A DNA stretch of 64,000 nucleotides from Hexactinellida sp. DTS-2022 (Eukaryota; Porifera; Hexactinellida), in the NCBI GenBank assembly GCA_028753945.1, contig JAPNXP010000008.1, positions 310,001 through 374,000 of the forward strand. Reading direction: 5' to 3'. The translations under genes and the position numbers were made by a program. Numbering within the stretch: position 1 is the stretch's first letter; the number at the start of each line of letters is the position of its first letter. Positions 9,594-20,499 of this stretch are shown piece after piece. The notes below the pieces were generated by a model that saw nothing but the letters and a program-made list of their open reading frames with translations, made no database searches and was not told where the DNA came from.

Positions 9594-10852
9594 ATGGCTA
9601 CTGCTATTCCTTTGAGTGAAGATAACTACGAGTTAGAATTACATAGAATGGGAGAGAATATTAGAAAAAAAATTGTTGAATTAATTGATTGCTTGAAAGC
9701 TAGAGAAAACGAGCTGTTGAGAGAGTTGGATAATATTCTAGCTTCTTATCTCTCTTATAGAAGCGAATTGGAGAAAGTAAATGAAAAGAAAATAGCTCTT
9801 GAAAGAACGAAAACATTTCTTCAAAATCAAATTCAAACTTCTCCTATAAAGGCCTTTCATGAAAACATTATTTCACAATTGAACACAGAACTTAAAGCTA
9901 TTAAAACTCCCATAGAACCTAAAATTGTTAGTTTTGAGTGTGACAGCAACAAAATGTTAGCTGAATTGAACAAGTTGGGTAAGTTGGTAGAGAAAGTGAG
10001 AAGTGGAATTGACTATAAAAGCAAGAAACAACCTCTAGTGAGTGTTTGTCAGAAAGGAAAGAGAATGGAACAACTTAACTATCCACTAGGAGTAACAGTC
10101 GATCATAAAACGGGCAATATTTACATAGCAGATCAATGGAATCACTGTGTCATGGTATTCGATAGTGCTGGTAAGTATTTGTTCAAATTTGGAGACGATG
10201 AAGATGAAGGGGAGATGTACTTACCGAGTGGTTTAGCTATTTGTGGAGATATAATTCTTATTTCTCAAGGTAACAACTGTATTCTCAATTATCAACTCGA
10301 TGGGAAGTTTGTTTCTAGAATCGGTAGACAAGGAACGGGAGAGTTGGAATTTAACTTTCCCTTTGGTCTCATTGGTAACTTTAACTACACATTTGGTCTA
10401 ACGATTGATGAGTCTAATGGAGACATTTATGTTAGTGATTGTCATAATAATCGTATTCATGTTCTTTCCCAGGATTTTCGTTTTATATTTCAGTTTGGAA
10501 AAGAAACACTCAAACACCCTCGTGATGTTAAACTCTCCAAAGAATACATTTATGTTCTCGATGAATCTAATCCTTGTCTCCATCTCTACAGCTATAATCA
10601 CATTCTACAGAAGTGTGTTATATCTCGAGGCAAAGGAATGGAAGTTAATAATCCTTATTACTTCTTCGTTGACCACACTTATAATATTCTCATTTCAGAT
10701 TACAATTCGAACTCTATTCATATTTTCAGCCCTCAATTCCAGAAGATTAATACAATATCTACCTCTAACAATCCTACAGGTATTACAGTGGATAAAGAAG
10801 GAAGAGCATTGTAGTTACTCAAGCTGCTAAGAACTGTCTACAGATATTTTGA
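9594..10852 (+). pseudogene. Family A coiled-coil/NHL gene with a late frameshift (gene 4)
   Basis: The frame opens at 9594 with MATAIPLSEDNYELELHRMG and runs through the coil and five and a half NHL blades. At about 10808 a single T is missing relative to all paralogs (GGAAGAGCATTG against GGAAGAGTCATTG), so the ORF ends at 10814 and the last ~15 residues (VIVVTQAAKNCLQIF in paralogs) lie in another frame up to 10852. The third blade has an extension related to those at 7201 and 30450 (FPFGLIGNFNYTFG). Together with the damaged leader this looks like a recently inactivated gene. It shares the coil segment ALERTKTFLQNQIQTSPIKA with the 14102 gene. Confidence 0.75.
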
Positions 10853-11940
10853 TTCTTTTTTCTTCCTTTCTAATAGCTGAATTGAATTCTTTAGCTTGTA
10901 GTTCTATCTATTTTCTACATGTTATACTGTGAAGTTTTCCTTTATTCTAATCCCTTTCTGCTTGTTTAAATTGGTTTCTACATATGCTTTACTGATTTTA
11001 GTCGCATTATATTTAATCGTGAATATTCTTTTGGGTACAGTTTATTTTTGACAATGGTCAAAATTATTCCTCCATTTATGTTTTTATTATATTATTTTGT
11101 TGAATATTTCCTGTATTTCAGTCTTTCCACCTCTTGATTTTCATGGTATTTTAGCTCTTGACCTTTTAAGTGATGTTTTTCAGTCACTGCAGAAATTATA
11201 CATTTAGGGCCTACTTATATTTTGGTCGACACCTTTACTATGATGACACTACACGTATAGTGATTAGGTTTTATTTTAAAAAAAAAATTCAATATATAAT
11301 TTAAGATAGTAAAATACACGTACAATTTATCAAAAATATGTCATTTGTTGCAATCAATTTTTTTCTGGGTGGCTTGCCCCCCAGACCCCAAAAGAATCGC
11401 TCGCTACACTCGCTCCGAGCCCCCCAACTTTAACCTCAGACTTGTAAAACTTTGCGCCTATGGCTACTTGTATATAAATCGATTTCTAATATAGTTGCAT
11501 TGAAATTTTACCATATGAAAATTCAATTTAGTTCAACAGTTATTAAATTTCAAAACGATTTCTGATATACAAACAATGGATTAATGAGGTGGAATATCTA
11601 TTTCTATTATATGACTAATCACTTGTGTGTTTGTTTGGTGCCCGAAATGTATTATATTGAATGCAGGGTTTATAACGCATATATAATGGGAATATAAACT
11701 TAATCCCTTTGTCATTATATGTAAACAAGTATGCTGATTTCAATTTCAGAACGATAACTGATATAGTATAAACAATGGATTATTGAGAAGGAATTTCTAG
11801 TTTATGACTATTCGTTTATATGCTTGTTTGGTGCCCGAATAGTATTAGAGTGATAGGGGGGATCTAAAACGAATTTATAATGGAAATATAAACTTAAACT
11901 CAAGATGGTTTAATGATACTTGAATTGTATTAAAGCTACA
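10853..11940. other. 3' flank, GC-rich scrap and a direct repeat
   Basis: 10853-11270 is the family 3' flank. 11340-11470 holds a GC-rich scrap with GCTTGCCCCCCAGACCCC and CTCGCTACACTCGCTCC, typical of short hAT-like elements, but I could not find paired termini. 11548-11715 and 11752-11905 are diverged direct copies of one unit (landmarks ACAATGGATTA and TTGTTTGGTGCCCGAA). No gene. Confidence 0.5.
11548..11905 (+). repeat. Diverged tandem duplication, ~200-bp offset
   Basis: Two copies share ACAATGGATTA, GTTTGTTTGGTGCCCGAA (TGCTTGTTTGGTGCCCGAA in the second) and GGAATATAAACTTAA in the same order. Function unknown; it lies directly upstream of the pogo-like coding remnant and could be its 5' non-coding part. 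Confidence 0.55.
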
Positions 11941-11941
11941 T

Positions 11942-13548
11942 TTAATTAATAGGATGACCAAAGAAGAGAAAATTTCTAAATCTGAAGAAGAAAGTTGAAT
12001 TGATTCACTTCACTGAAAAGAATCCAAGCATCAGCATCAGAAGCATAGAGAAAATTTTCCCGAGTTGTAGGACTCAAATTGCTAGCATCCTCCAGAACAA
12101 GGAATCAATTCTTACCAATGTATGAGTCTAACGCATCTGTGGATAGACTACATGTAAAAGTGATAGGTCGTGAATGGTATATCTTAGCTTGCTCTAAGAA
12201 TATATTACGATGAGGGCCTCAGCTGATGGAAAAGGCTAAAGAAATTGCCAGCGCATTAATATTTCAAATTGTAAATTTTCTCGGGGCTGGTTACAGAAGT
12301 GGAAATTGAGATACAATGTGAAACAGTTGACTATTTGTGGAGAGTCAGGTGATGTGCAGGGACCAACCCTAAGTTCATGGAAAGAGCGGCTTCCCGAGTT
12401 TCTACAGGGCTACACAAAGGAAGATATATGGAATATGGATGAAACGGGTGTTTTTGGCTCGCTCTATCCCATCGCGGATTTCGGGAAAAGTGAAAGGAAT
12501 GTAAAGGAGGAAAGAAAGTCAAACAACGTGTAACTGTTGCGTCCTTTGTTTCCGCAGCTGGTACGAAAGAACCACCTATATTAATATGGGGATCTGAAAA
12601 TCCAAGATGCCTTAAGGCTTAAAGGAATAAATAAATCCGAATTGCGCGTAAATTACTTCAGCCAAAAAAAGCATGGGTGACAGGGGAAATCATGGAGACA
12701 GTCCTAAAAAATTGATCCACTATTGATAGGTACTAACCGTTTCATTATACTTTTGATGGATAATGCATTGTGTCATCCCGAGAAATTGGCAAAAAGGTTT
12801 AGCATTATCAGAATTAGTTTTTTGCCTGCTAACACCACATCAAACTTCAGCCTCTTGATTTGGGCGTTATTCAAAATTTCTAAATGTACTACCGTCGATT
12901 TTTATTGAGATATGTTCTCTCAAAGATTGACTAGTGTGATACTGCTTCTGATGTTGTGAAGTCGGTAATTATTATTTCGGCAATTAGATGGGTGAGCGAG
13001 GCTTGGTCTATAATTAATTCGGAAACAATTTCTAAATGTTTCCGAAAAGCTGGAATCTTAAATGATGAAATGGATGTTGTTACTGTTGGTTATGATGATG
13101 ATAGCGAAGATCCATTCCTTGAATGTGATGTCAGAGGAGAGATTCAAACTCTTATTGAGAGGTCCATGGCTGTTGATGATCGTTGTACTTTGGAGGAGTA
13201 TTTACAAGGAGATGATAATCTCCCAGTGTTCGTAGACCAAGACAATGAAATTGGGATGTCAACTTTATGGAAGAACTTGGGCTAGATCAGCAAGATGAAG
13301 ATAATGATTCTGAGGATTCGGATCGAGTAACTGGTACAGAAGGAGTAGTTGATATTGATGTTGAACAACCTCGATCCAAGGTAACTAATTTCAAGGAGGC
13401 TCTACTGGCACTTGAAGATGTGTATACATTTCTGCAGGCCCAGAAAGGGAATATTCAAGCCATAAACAGTGTTGGCTCTGCCATAGACTCAGTTGCGAAT
13501 CTCAAGATACAATACTCTGTGCAAACTAACTTGCATAACTATTTTTAG
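11942..13548 (+). pseudogene. Decayed pogo/Tigger-type transposase
   Basis: Coding remnants run in order through all three frames. 11952-12125 reads as a CENP-B-type N-terminal helix-turn-helix (KKKVELIHFTEKNPSISIRS). 12306-12470 gives SSWKERLPEFLQGYTKEDIW and then the first catalytic block NMDETG (about 12436). 12723-12850 gives [18 protein letters not shown], the second aspartate block, and FLPANTTS, the usual lead-in to the third. 12956-13548 is the acidic C-terminal part. At least five frame changes separate these pieces, so no functional transposase is encoded. The order and spacing fit the DDE-1 family, which includes Tigger and jerky. Confidence 0.85.
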
Positions 13549-13769
13549 TCATCAAGTAGTGTTCCCTTATAGTCCAATTCCCTAATTGATAAATCTCGAA
13601 TTCTCTAGTTATCTAATTGTCCAGTTCTCTAATCGTCATGTTCACCATTTGTCCACTTGGGGCCCTGCGGACAATTATTGACTATTAATTATGTACAGTG
13701 TGATTAGGGATGTATTAGCACTATTTGATAATGTATTATAGTACTATTAGCTAATATAAGGCTCGACCT

Positions 13770-13845
13770 CCGAATAGCGGACAACCTCTAAATAACGGAC
13801 AACGACCCGGTCCCAAAGTGTCCGTTGTTCAGAGGCTCTACTGTA
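13770..13845. repeat. 3' terminal inverted repeat of the pogo/Tigger element with TA
   Basis: The sequence GTTGTTCAGAGGCTCTACTG ends at 13843 and is followed by TA. Its reverse complement, CAGTAGAGCCTCTGAACAAC, has the form usual for Tigger ends. The matching 5' end was not found upstream of 11942, so that side appears lost or diverged. Confidence 0.65.
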
Positions 13846-14101
13846 TATATTTCCCTACATTTATTTTATTATGTATTAAGTTCTATTAAGTATTAACCAT
13901 AATAAATAGTTGAGCTTATTGAAGAAATTGTTATTTCTTCTATAGATAAGGTTGATATTCTAACTGAGAATATTATTTATATGAAAACAGATTGGATTTC
14001 CATACGTGTTAAATAGGATGATCTTGTAGCATTTGAACTTTATATACGTATATTAATTTTATATTTCAGAAAACTATCTCTATATTTCCTAAGATTTAGG
14101 A
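13846..14101 (+). promoter_or_regulatory. Class 1 upstream region of the 14102 gene
   Basis: Resumes the class 1 flank immediately after the pogo element (TATATTTCCCTACATTTATT) and ends with TATATTTCAG at 14061-14070, then AAAACTATCTC and the ATG. No subfamily B relic remains here, apparently because the pogo insertion or a deletion replaced it. Confidence 0.5.
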
Positions 14102-15331
14102 ATGGCTACTGTTAATCCTTTGAGAGAAGATAACTACGAGTTAGAATTGAGTCGAGTGGGAGAGAATATTAAAACTAAGTTTGTTGAATTAATTGATTGC
14201 TTGAAAGCTAGAGAAAGTGAGCTGTTGAGACAGTTGGATAATATTCTAGCTTCTTATCTCTCTTATAGAAGCGAATTGGAGAAAGTAAATGAAAAGAAAA
14301 TAGCTCTTGAAAGAACGAAAACATTTCTTCAAAATCAAATTCAAACTTCTCCTATAAAGGCCTTTCATGAAAACATTATTTCACAATTGAACACAGAACT
14401 CAAAGCTATTAAGCCCCCAGTAGAACCTAAAATGATTAGTTTTGAGTGTGACAGCAACAAAATGTTAGCTGAATTGAAGAAGTTGGGTAAGTTGGTAGAG
14501 AAAGTGAGAAGTGGAATTGACTATAAAAGCAAGAAACAACCTCTAGTGAGTGTTTGTGAGAAAGGAAAGGGAATGGAACAACTTGATAGGCCACTAGGTG
14601 TAACAGTCGATAATAAAACAGGAAATATTTACATAGCAGATCTAGGTAATAACTGTGTAAAAGTATTCGATAGTACTGGTAAGTATTTGTTCAAATTTGG
14701 AGACAATGAAGGTGAAGGAGAGATGTACCAACCGAGTGGTGTAGCTATTTGTGGAGATAGAATTCTTATTTCCCAAGATAACAGCCGTATTCTGAATTAT
14801 CAACTCGATGGGAAGTTTGTTTCTAGAATCGGTAGACAGGGAAGAGGAGAGTTAGAATTTAACTATCCCTTTAGTCTAACGATTGATGAGTCTAATGGAG
14901 ACATTTACATTTGTGATCGTAGCAATCATCGTATTCAGATACTGAATAGTGATTTCTCTTTCAAGACTCAGTTTGGAAAAGATACACTCAAACACCCTCG
15001 TGATGTTAAACTTTCCAAAGAATACATTTATGTTCTCGATTCATCTAATCCTTGTCTCCATCTCTACAACTATAATCACATTCTACAGAAGAATGTTATA
15101 TCTCGAGGCGAAGGAATGGAAGTTATTATTCCTTATTACTTCTTCATTGACCACTCTTATAATATTCTCTTTTCAGATCATGGTTCTCACTTTATTCGTA
15201 TTTTCAGCCCTCAATTCCAGAAGATTCATACAATATCTACCTCTAACTATCCTACTGGTATTACAGTGGATAAAGAAGGAAGAGTCATTGTAGTTACTCA
15301 AGCTGATAAGAACTGTCTACAGATATTTTGA
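14102..15331 (+). CDS. Coiled-coil/NHL-repeat protein, family A (gene 5)
   Basis: 409 codons, one exon, start MATVNPLREDNYELELSRVG. The coil matches the 9594 copy in its variable segment but has a unique Q in LLRQLDNILASY where paralogs have E. The NHL blades read RPLGVTVDNKTGNIYIADLG, QPSGVAICGDRILISQ, YPFSLTIDESNGDIYICDRS and so on; blade variants are third RIGRQGRGELEFN, fourth ILNSDFSFKTQFG, last FSPQFQKIHTIST. The ORF ends in NCLQIF and the propeller appears complete. Its role is unknown; homologous architectures bind RNA or protein through the propeller face. Gene and leader look intact. Confidence 0.85.
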   Translation: MATVNPLREDNYELELSRVGENIKTKFVELIDCLKARESELLRQLDNILASYLSYRSELEKVNEKKIALERTKTFLQNQIQTSPIKAFHENIISQLNTELKAIKPPVEPKMISFECDSNKMLAELKKLGKLVEKVRSGIDYKSKKQPLVSVCEKGKGMEQLDRPLGVTVDNKTGNIYIADLGNNCVKVFDSTGKYLFKFGDNEGEGEMYQPSGVAICGDRILISQDNSRILNYQLDGKFVSRIGRQGRGELEFNYPFSLTIDESNGDIYICDRSNHRIQILNSDFSFKTQFGKDTLKHPRDVKLSKEYIYVLDSSNPCLHLYNYNHILQKNVISRGEGMEVIIPYYFFIDHSYNILFSDHGSHFIRIFSPQFQKIHTISTSNYPTGITVDKEGRVIVVTQADKNCLQIF

Positions 15332-15585
15332 TTCCTTTTTTTCTTCCTTTCTATTAACAGAATTGAATTCTTTAGCTTGTAGTTCTATCTATTTTCTACA
15401 TGTTATACTGTGAAGTTTTCCTTAGTCTAATCCCTTTCTGCGTGTTTAAATTGGTTTTTACATATGCTTTTACTGATTTTAGTCGCATTGATATTTAATC
15501 GTGTATAATCTTTTGGGTATAATTTATTTTTGACAATGGGTAAAATAGTTTCTCCATTATTGCACTACACTGTCTTTAGATTTTT

Positions 15586-16092
15586 AGTGTGCTTCTTCTA
15601 GTCAAAAACGTTATAGTAGGGTCCTACTATAGTTTTATACTAAAGTGCACAGTTCTAAATTTACCTCTGTCGGACTTCCGGCCGGCCGTACGCGATGGTC
15701 TGACTAAACCATTGGTGATAGAGATTTATAATTTGGACAGGAGATATAGAATTTCCTGGAGTTGATCACCTCGAAGCCCGATTTCTCAATTTCGCTTTTG
15801 TTCGTCAGTTATATCCAAATTCGTGTTCTGGTCCAGTAACTCATTAATAATTTGAATTAGCAATTGAAATTATAGAGGTTGTAATACCGTTGTATTCCCC
15901 TAAGGATGTTCTTTCTATTTATCAATTAAATGAATAGGTCGCTAACCAACTCTAGGTTTTATTAACGATTATTTACATAAATCAGCCATCTTCACCATAT
16001 TGTAATTACACTTTCTTTACTATTAAATCCTTCCTTGTATCTACAATGCAATACTATTCAAGGTTTCAAAATTAACCAGAAGAAGCACACTC
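15586..16092. mobile_element. TIR element with AGTGTGCTTCTTCT ends, copy 1
   Basis: The left end AGTGTGCTTCTTCTA (15586) and right end AGAAGAAGCACACT (16079-16092) are inverted. The interior contains GTCGGACTTCCGGCCGGCCG and GGTCGCTAACCAACTCTAGG, shared with copy 2. About 507 bp, no ORF: a non-autonomous DNA element in the 3' flank of gene 5. Confidence 0.8.
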
Positions 16093-16236
16093 CAATCCCG
16101 TTTGTGAGGGGTTTTTAATATCTATTTTTAATATCTAGACATTCTGTAACACAAGACGATATGCAAAAATACGTATCTATGATGCTAGTCAATCAATTAC
16201 TTTTGATAGATTTCTAATACCAAAGAAATTACCTCT
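16093..16236. other. Spacer before subfamily B block
   Basis: AT-rich sequence with no feature recognised; GTGAGGGG just right of the element recurs to the right of copy 2. Confidence 0.3.
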
Positions 16237-17570
16237 ACTGTTTCTGGTAAATTGGTTTCTCATAGGATGATTATGTTCCTTGCATCAATCTAGTATTTCT
16301 ATGCGCATAATCATGACGATAATCATAAGTGATTCGTACTATAACTTGACAAACATCGAAATTCCAAATGGGTCATGGGTCACAGAGCTGTGACCCATCG
16401 ACCCATGGTATTTTGGTATATTCTACAGTAGACACACACGCGTTTGTTAATACCTCTTATTAACTTTGCGTTCTCCTTTCATGTTGTCAGCATAATCACC
16501 ATACTGGTCTCAGCTTTGCATTTCATTTGTAGAAAACATTGAACAAAATCATTCCAATATAATCTATTGGAACAAACAGAAGCACAAATAACGCGATTTC
16601 TATTACTATTGAACCGAAAATGGTTAGTTTTGAATGCGAGAGTAGTAAAAAAATGGAAGAATTAAGTGAACTAGGCAAACTCATTGAAAAAGTAGTTGCT
16701 ATTGATTATAGTTTCAAACTATAACGTTTCTAAGTAAGTGCGAAATTGGGAAAGGAAAAGAACAACTATGTAGTTCTCATGGTCTCTCTGTTGATAAGGT
16801 TAATGGAAACATTTACATTGCGGAACAGTTAAATAACTGTATTAAAGTTTTTGATATATTTGGTGAGTTTAAATTTAAGATTGGTGATATAGAAGGTGAA
16901 GGAAAGATGAGTTATCCAAGAGGAATAGCTATTCACGGCAATCGTATAGCTATAACGCAAAACTGTTTGTTTGGAAAACCTAACTTGATTTTAGTTTTTG
17001 ATATTGAAGGTAAATTTCTGTTTAACTTTGGTAGAAATGGAAAAGGCGAGAGTGAATATAATTTTCCTTCGGAATAGCATTTGATGAGACAAATGGAGAT
17101 ATTTACATTTGTGACTGCAATAATAATCAAGTGAAAGTACTCGCGAATGATTACATATTTAAATCACAATTTGGTAATTCATATCTTATTTCACCTCGTG
17201 ACGTTAAATTGTCAAAAGATTCTATTTATGTTCTAGATGTCTCAAATCCATGTGTCCATCTATTCAACTGCAACTACCTACTACAAACAAATGTTCTTTC
17301 AAGAGGACCTGGAATGCAAATAATCGATTCATTCTGTTTCTACCTTGACAACACGAATAATGTTTTGGTATCTGACATAGATGCAAATGCTGTATTGATT
17401 TTCAATCAACAGTTCGAGTTAGTACATAGGACTGTAGTACCAAAGCATCCAATGGGATTATCTGTTGACAAAATGGGGAGAATTATTGTAGTTAATCAGG
17501 ATGATAAGGACTGTCTACAGATATTCTAAATGCTAATTTTAGCTGTGTGTAATTATTTGTAGATATATAA
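16237..17570 (+). repeat. Duplicated block carrying subfamily B relic (copy 3)
   Basis: Aligns with 1-1190 from the first base (ACTGTTTCTGGTAAATTGG at about 16238), so this copy shows what lies left of the window start: the border to the TIR element region. Confidence 0.8.
16610..17529 (+). pseudogene. Subfamily B NHL gene relic, copy 3 (most complete)
   Basis: Reading from 16620 gives VSFECESSKKMEELSELGKL, an in-frame TAA at about 16722 with a one-base loss (CTATAACGTTT against CTATAACCGTTT in copy 1), then a long open stretch through NHL blades 1-3 (HGLSVDKVNGNIYIAEQLNN). A second single-base loss at about 17072 (CCTTCGGAATAG against CCTTCCGGAATAG) shifts the frame again. From 17131 an open 132-codon stretch completes blades 4-6 and ends in DCLQIF. 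No N-terminal coil is recognisable. It is a pseudogene, but it preserves the whole subfamily B propeller. Confidence 0.8.
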
Positions 17571-17593
17571 ATATTTCCCTGCATTTATTTTTT

Positions 17594-18385
17594 AGTGTGC
17601 TTCTTCTAGTAAAAAACGTTATAGTAGGGTCCTACTATAGTTTTATACTATAAGTGCACACTATTGAATTTACCTCTGTCGGACTTCCGGCCGGCCGGCC
17701 GGCCGTACGCGATGGTCTGACTAAACCATAAGGGATAGAGATTTTTAATTTGGACAGTAGATATAAAATTTCCTGGAGATGATCACCTCGAAGCCTGATT
17801 TCTCAATTTCGCTTTTGTTCTTCAGTTATATCGAAATTTGTATTCTGGTCCAGTGACTCTTTAATAATTCGAATTAGTTATTGAAAATATAGGGGTTGTA
17901 TTCTCCTAAGGATGTTCTTTCTATATATCATTTAAAATTATTAGGTCGCTAATCAACTCTAGGTTTTATTAACGATTATTTACATAAATCAGCCATCTTC
18001 TCCATATTGTAATTACTCTATAGTATACTCAATACAATAGAACATATTACATAAGCCTACTATCTGCTAGAATAATGACTGTTATTGATTGGTTTGTAAG
18101 TGAATATGTGTTTCATACAAGTGCAATTGAAACACTTGGAAGTTGGAATATTTTACAAGTTGATGATGATGTCAATTCTATTATTCAAAACAGTAACGTA
18201 AATACTAGCACGTATTCCTAATTTCTATTTGTAATAATTAATCTTTAATTAATTTAATTAAACATTTGAAGTCTTCACAATTCAAACATTAATTAAATTG
18301 TATTACACTAAGATGAAATGTAATTTGAATATTGAAATTCTAGTTAAATTAAACATTGGGGAAGTGTAATCAGAAGGAGCACACT
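17594..18385. mobile_element. TIR element with AGTGTGCTTCTTCT ends, copy 2
   Basis: Inverted ends AGTGTGCTTCTTCTAG and CAGAAGGAGCACACT. It is ~790 bp because of extra internal AT-rich sequence at about 18020-18360 absent from copy 1, and its central (GGCC)n run is longer. It splits the class 1 flank between the subfamily B relic and gene 6. Confidence 0.8.
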
Positions 18386-18590
18386 CCCATCCCGTCTGTG
18401 AGGGGCTTTTGTGTATTAAGTTACTACATATTAACCATAATAAATAGTTGAGCTTATTATAGAAATTATTATTAAGAAAACAGATTAGGTTTCAATACGT
18501 GCTAAATAGGATGATCTTGTAGTATATGAACTTTAAATATAATAATTTTATATTTCAGAAAACTATCTCTAAATTTCCTAAGATTTACGA
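18386..18590 (+). promoter_or_regulatory. Class 1 upstream region of the 18591 gene
   Basis: Resumes with GTGTATTAAGTTACTA after the TIR element and ends TATATTTCAG (18550-18559) then AAAACTATCTCTAAATTTCC and the ATG. Confidence 0.5.
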
Positions 18591-19799
18591 ATGGCTACTG
18601 CTAATCCTTTGAGAGAAGATAACTACGAGTTAGAATTACATCGAATGAGAGAGAAGATTAAAACTAAATTTGTTGAATTAATTGATTGCTTGAAAGCTAG
18701 AGAAAGTGAGCTGTTGAGAGAGTTGGATAATATTCTAGCTTCTTATCTCTCTTATGGAAGCGAATTGGAGAATGTTAATGAAAAGAAACGAGATCTTGAA
18801 ACAACAAAATCTTTTCTTCAAAATCAACTTCCAACTTCTCCAAATAAGGCTTTTCATGAAGATTGTATTGCACGAGTAAACACAGAACTCAAAACAATTG
18901 AGACTCCCATAGAACCTAAAAAGATTAGTTTTGAGTGTGACAGCAACAAAATGTTAGCTGAATTAAACAAATTCAGAATTGGAATTAACTATAAAAGCAA
19001 GAAACAACCTCTAGTGAGTGTTTGTGAGAAAGGAAAGGGAATGGAACAACTTAACTATCCACTAGCTGTAGCTGTTGATAATAAAACTGGAAATATTTAC
19101 ATAGCAGATCAATATAATAACTGTGTAAAAGTATTCGATAGTACTGGCAAGTATTTGTTCAAATTTGGAGACAATGAAGGTGAAGGAAAGATGTACCAAC
19201 CGAGAGGTGTAGCTATTTGTGGAGATATTATTATTATTTCTCAAGGTAACAACTGTATTCTCAATTATCAACTCAATGGGAAGTTTGTTTCTAGAATCGG
19301 TAGACAGGGAAGAGGAGAGTTAGAATTTAGCTATCCCTTTGGTCTAACGATTGATGAGTCTAATGGAGACATTTATGTTAGTGATTCTCATAATACTCGT
19401 ATTCAGGTTCTTTCTCAAGATTTTCATTTTATATCTCAGTTTGGAAAAGAAACACTCAAATACCCTCGTGATGTTAAACTCTCCAAAGAATACATTTATG
19501 TTCTTGACTCATCTAATCCTTGTCTCCATCTCTACAACTATAATCACATTCTACAGAAGAGTGTTATATCTCGAGGCAAAGGAATGGAAGTTATTACTCC
19601 TGGGTTCTTCTTCATCGACCAAACTAATAATATTCTCTTCTCAGATCACAATTCGCACTCTATTCATATTTTCAGCCCTCAATTCCAGAAGATTCATACA
19701 ATATCTACCTCTAACTATCCTACAGGCATTACAGTGGATAAAGAAGGAAGAGTCATTGTAGTTACTCAAGCTGCTAAGAACTGTCTACAGATATTTTGA
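18591..19799 (+). CDS. Coiled-coil/NHL-repeat protein, family A (gene 6)
   Basis: 402 codons, start MATANPLREDNYELELHRMR. The coil uses a distinct variable segment (LETTKSFLQNQLPTSPNKAF) and carries an in-frame loss of seven residues between coil and propeller: LNKLGKLVEKVRSGIDYKS of paralogs is LNKFRIGINYKS here. The propeller is complete (YPLAVAVDNKTGNIYIADQY; YPFGLTIDESNGDIYVSDSH), with third-blade variant RIGRQGRGELEFS, fourth VLSQDFHFISQFG and last FSPQFQKIHTIST. Fourth-blade type VLSQ combined with an SPQ last blade makes it a mosaic relative to neighbours. Intact leader, no stops; probably functional. Confidence 0.85.
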   Translation: MATANPLREDNYELELHRMREKIKTKFVELIDCLKARESELLRELDNILASYLSYGSELENVNEKKRDLETTKSFLQNQLPTSPNKAFHEDCIARVNTELKTIETPIEPKKISFECDSNKMLAELNKFRIGINYKSKKQPLVSVCEKGKGMEQLNYPLAVAVDNKTGNIYIADQYNNCVKVFDSTGKYLFKFGDNEGEGKMYQPRGVAICGDIIIISQGNNCILNYQLNGKFVSRIGRQGRGELEFSYPFGLTIDESNGDIYVSDSHNTRIQVLSQDFHFISQFGKETLKYPRDVKLSKEYIYVLDSSNPCLHLYNYNHILQKSVISRGKGMEVITPGFFFIDQTNNILFSDHNSHSIHIFSPQFQKIHTISTSNYPTGITVDKEGRVIVVTQAAKNCLQIF

Positions 19800-20122
19800 T
19801 TCCTTCTTTTCTTCCTTTCTATTAACTGAATTGAATTCTTTAGCTTGTAGTTCTATCTATTTTCTACATGATATACTGTGAAGTTTTCCTTTAGTATAAT
19901 CCCTTTCTGCGTGTTTGAATTGGTTTCTACAAATGCTTTTACTAATTTTAGTCGCATTGATATTTAATCGTGAATATTCTTTTGGGTATAATTTATTTTT
20001 GACAATGGGAAAATAGTTCCTTCATTATTACACTACCACTGTGTTTAGATTTTCACTAATTAATTTTGCATTATTCTATTGTCTATACATGCTATAAATA
20101 TTTAAGAAATAAGTTATTTGCA
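19800..20122. other. 3' flank of gene 6
   Basis: Standard family 3' flank (TTTCTACATG, CTTTCTGCGTGTTTGAATTGG, TAGTCGCATTGATATTTAATC). No gene. Confidence 0.5.
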
Positions 20123-20483
20123 GGCCGCCTACAATGTCGGCTAGCCGGCATAGAAGCAAATGTCGCCACAAATAATGATTTGGCCGAGTTGATTTAGGAC
20201 CTTTCCTCTAATACTCCATAATACTCACTTTAAAAGTTCAGGCTTTTGGTTCGCTCCCAATTCATTGTCGCTTCTTAGTAGCTAGGTTATTTTCCCTCCA
20301 TAATATATTATTTATTTTGAATCTTGCAGGTACTTTTCCTCTAATTCGTTAAATTTTAGATGAATTCCTTATATGTCGGCGAAATTTGCTTATATGTCGG
20401 CCAAATCATTATTTGTCGGCGAAATTTGCTTATTTGTCGGCGACATTTGCTTATATGTCGGCTAGCCGACATTGTAGGCGGCC
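20123..20483. mobile_element. Short TIR element with GGCCGCCTACAATGTCGG ends
   Basis: The ~45-bp inverted ends share GGCCGCCTACAATGTCGGCT, AGCCG-CAT and AAGCAAATGTCGCC. Inside the right end the phrase TTTGCTTATATGTCGGC is repeated in tandem with small changes. About 360 bp, no ORF; a clear target duplication was not resolved. Confidence 0.8.
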
Positions 20484-20499
20484 GCCATATAAGTAATTA

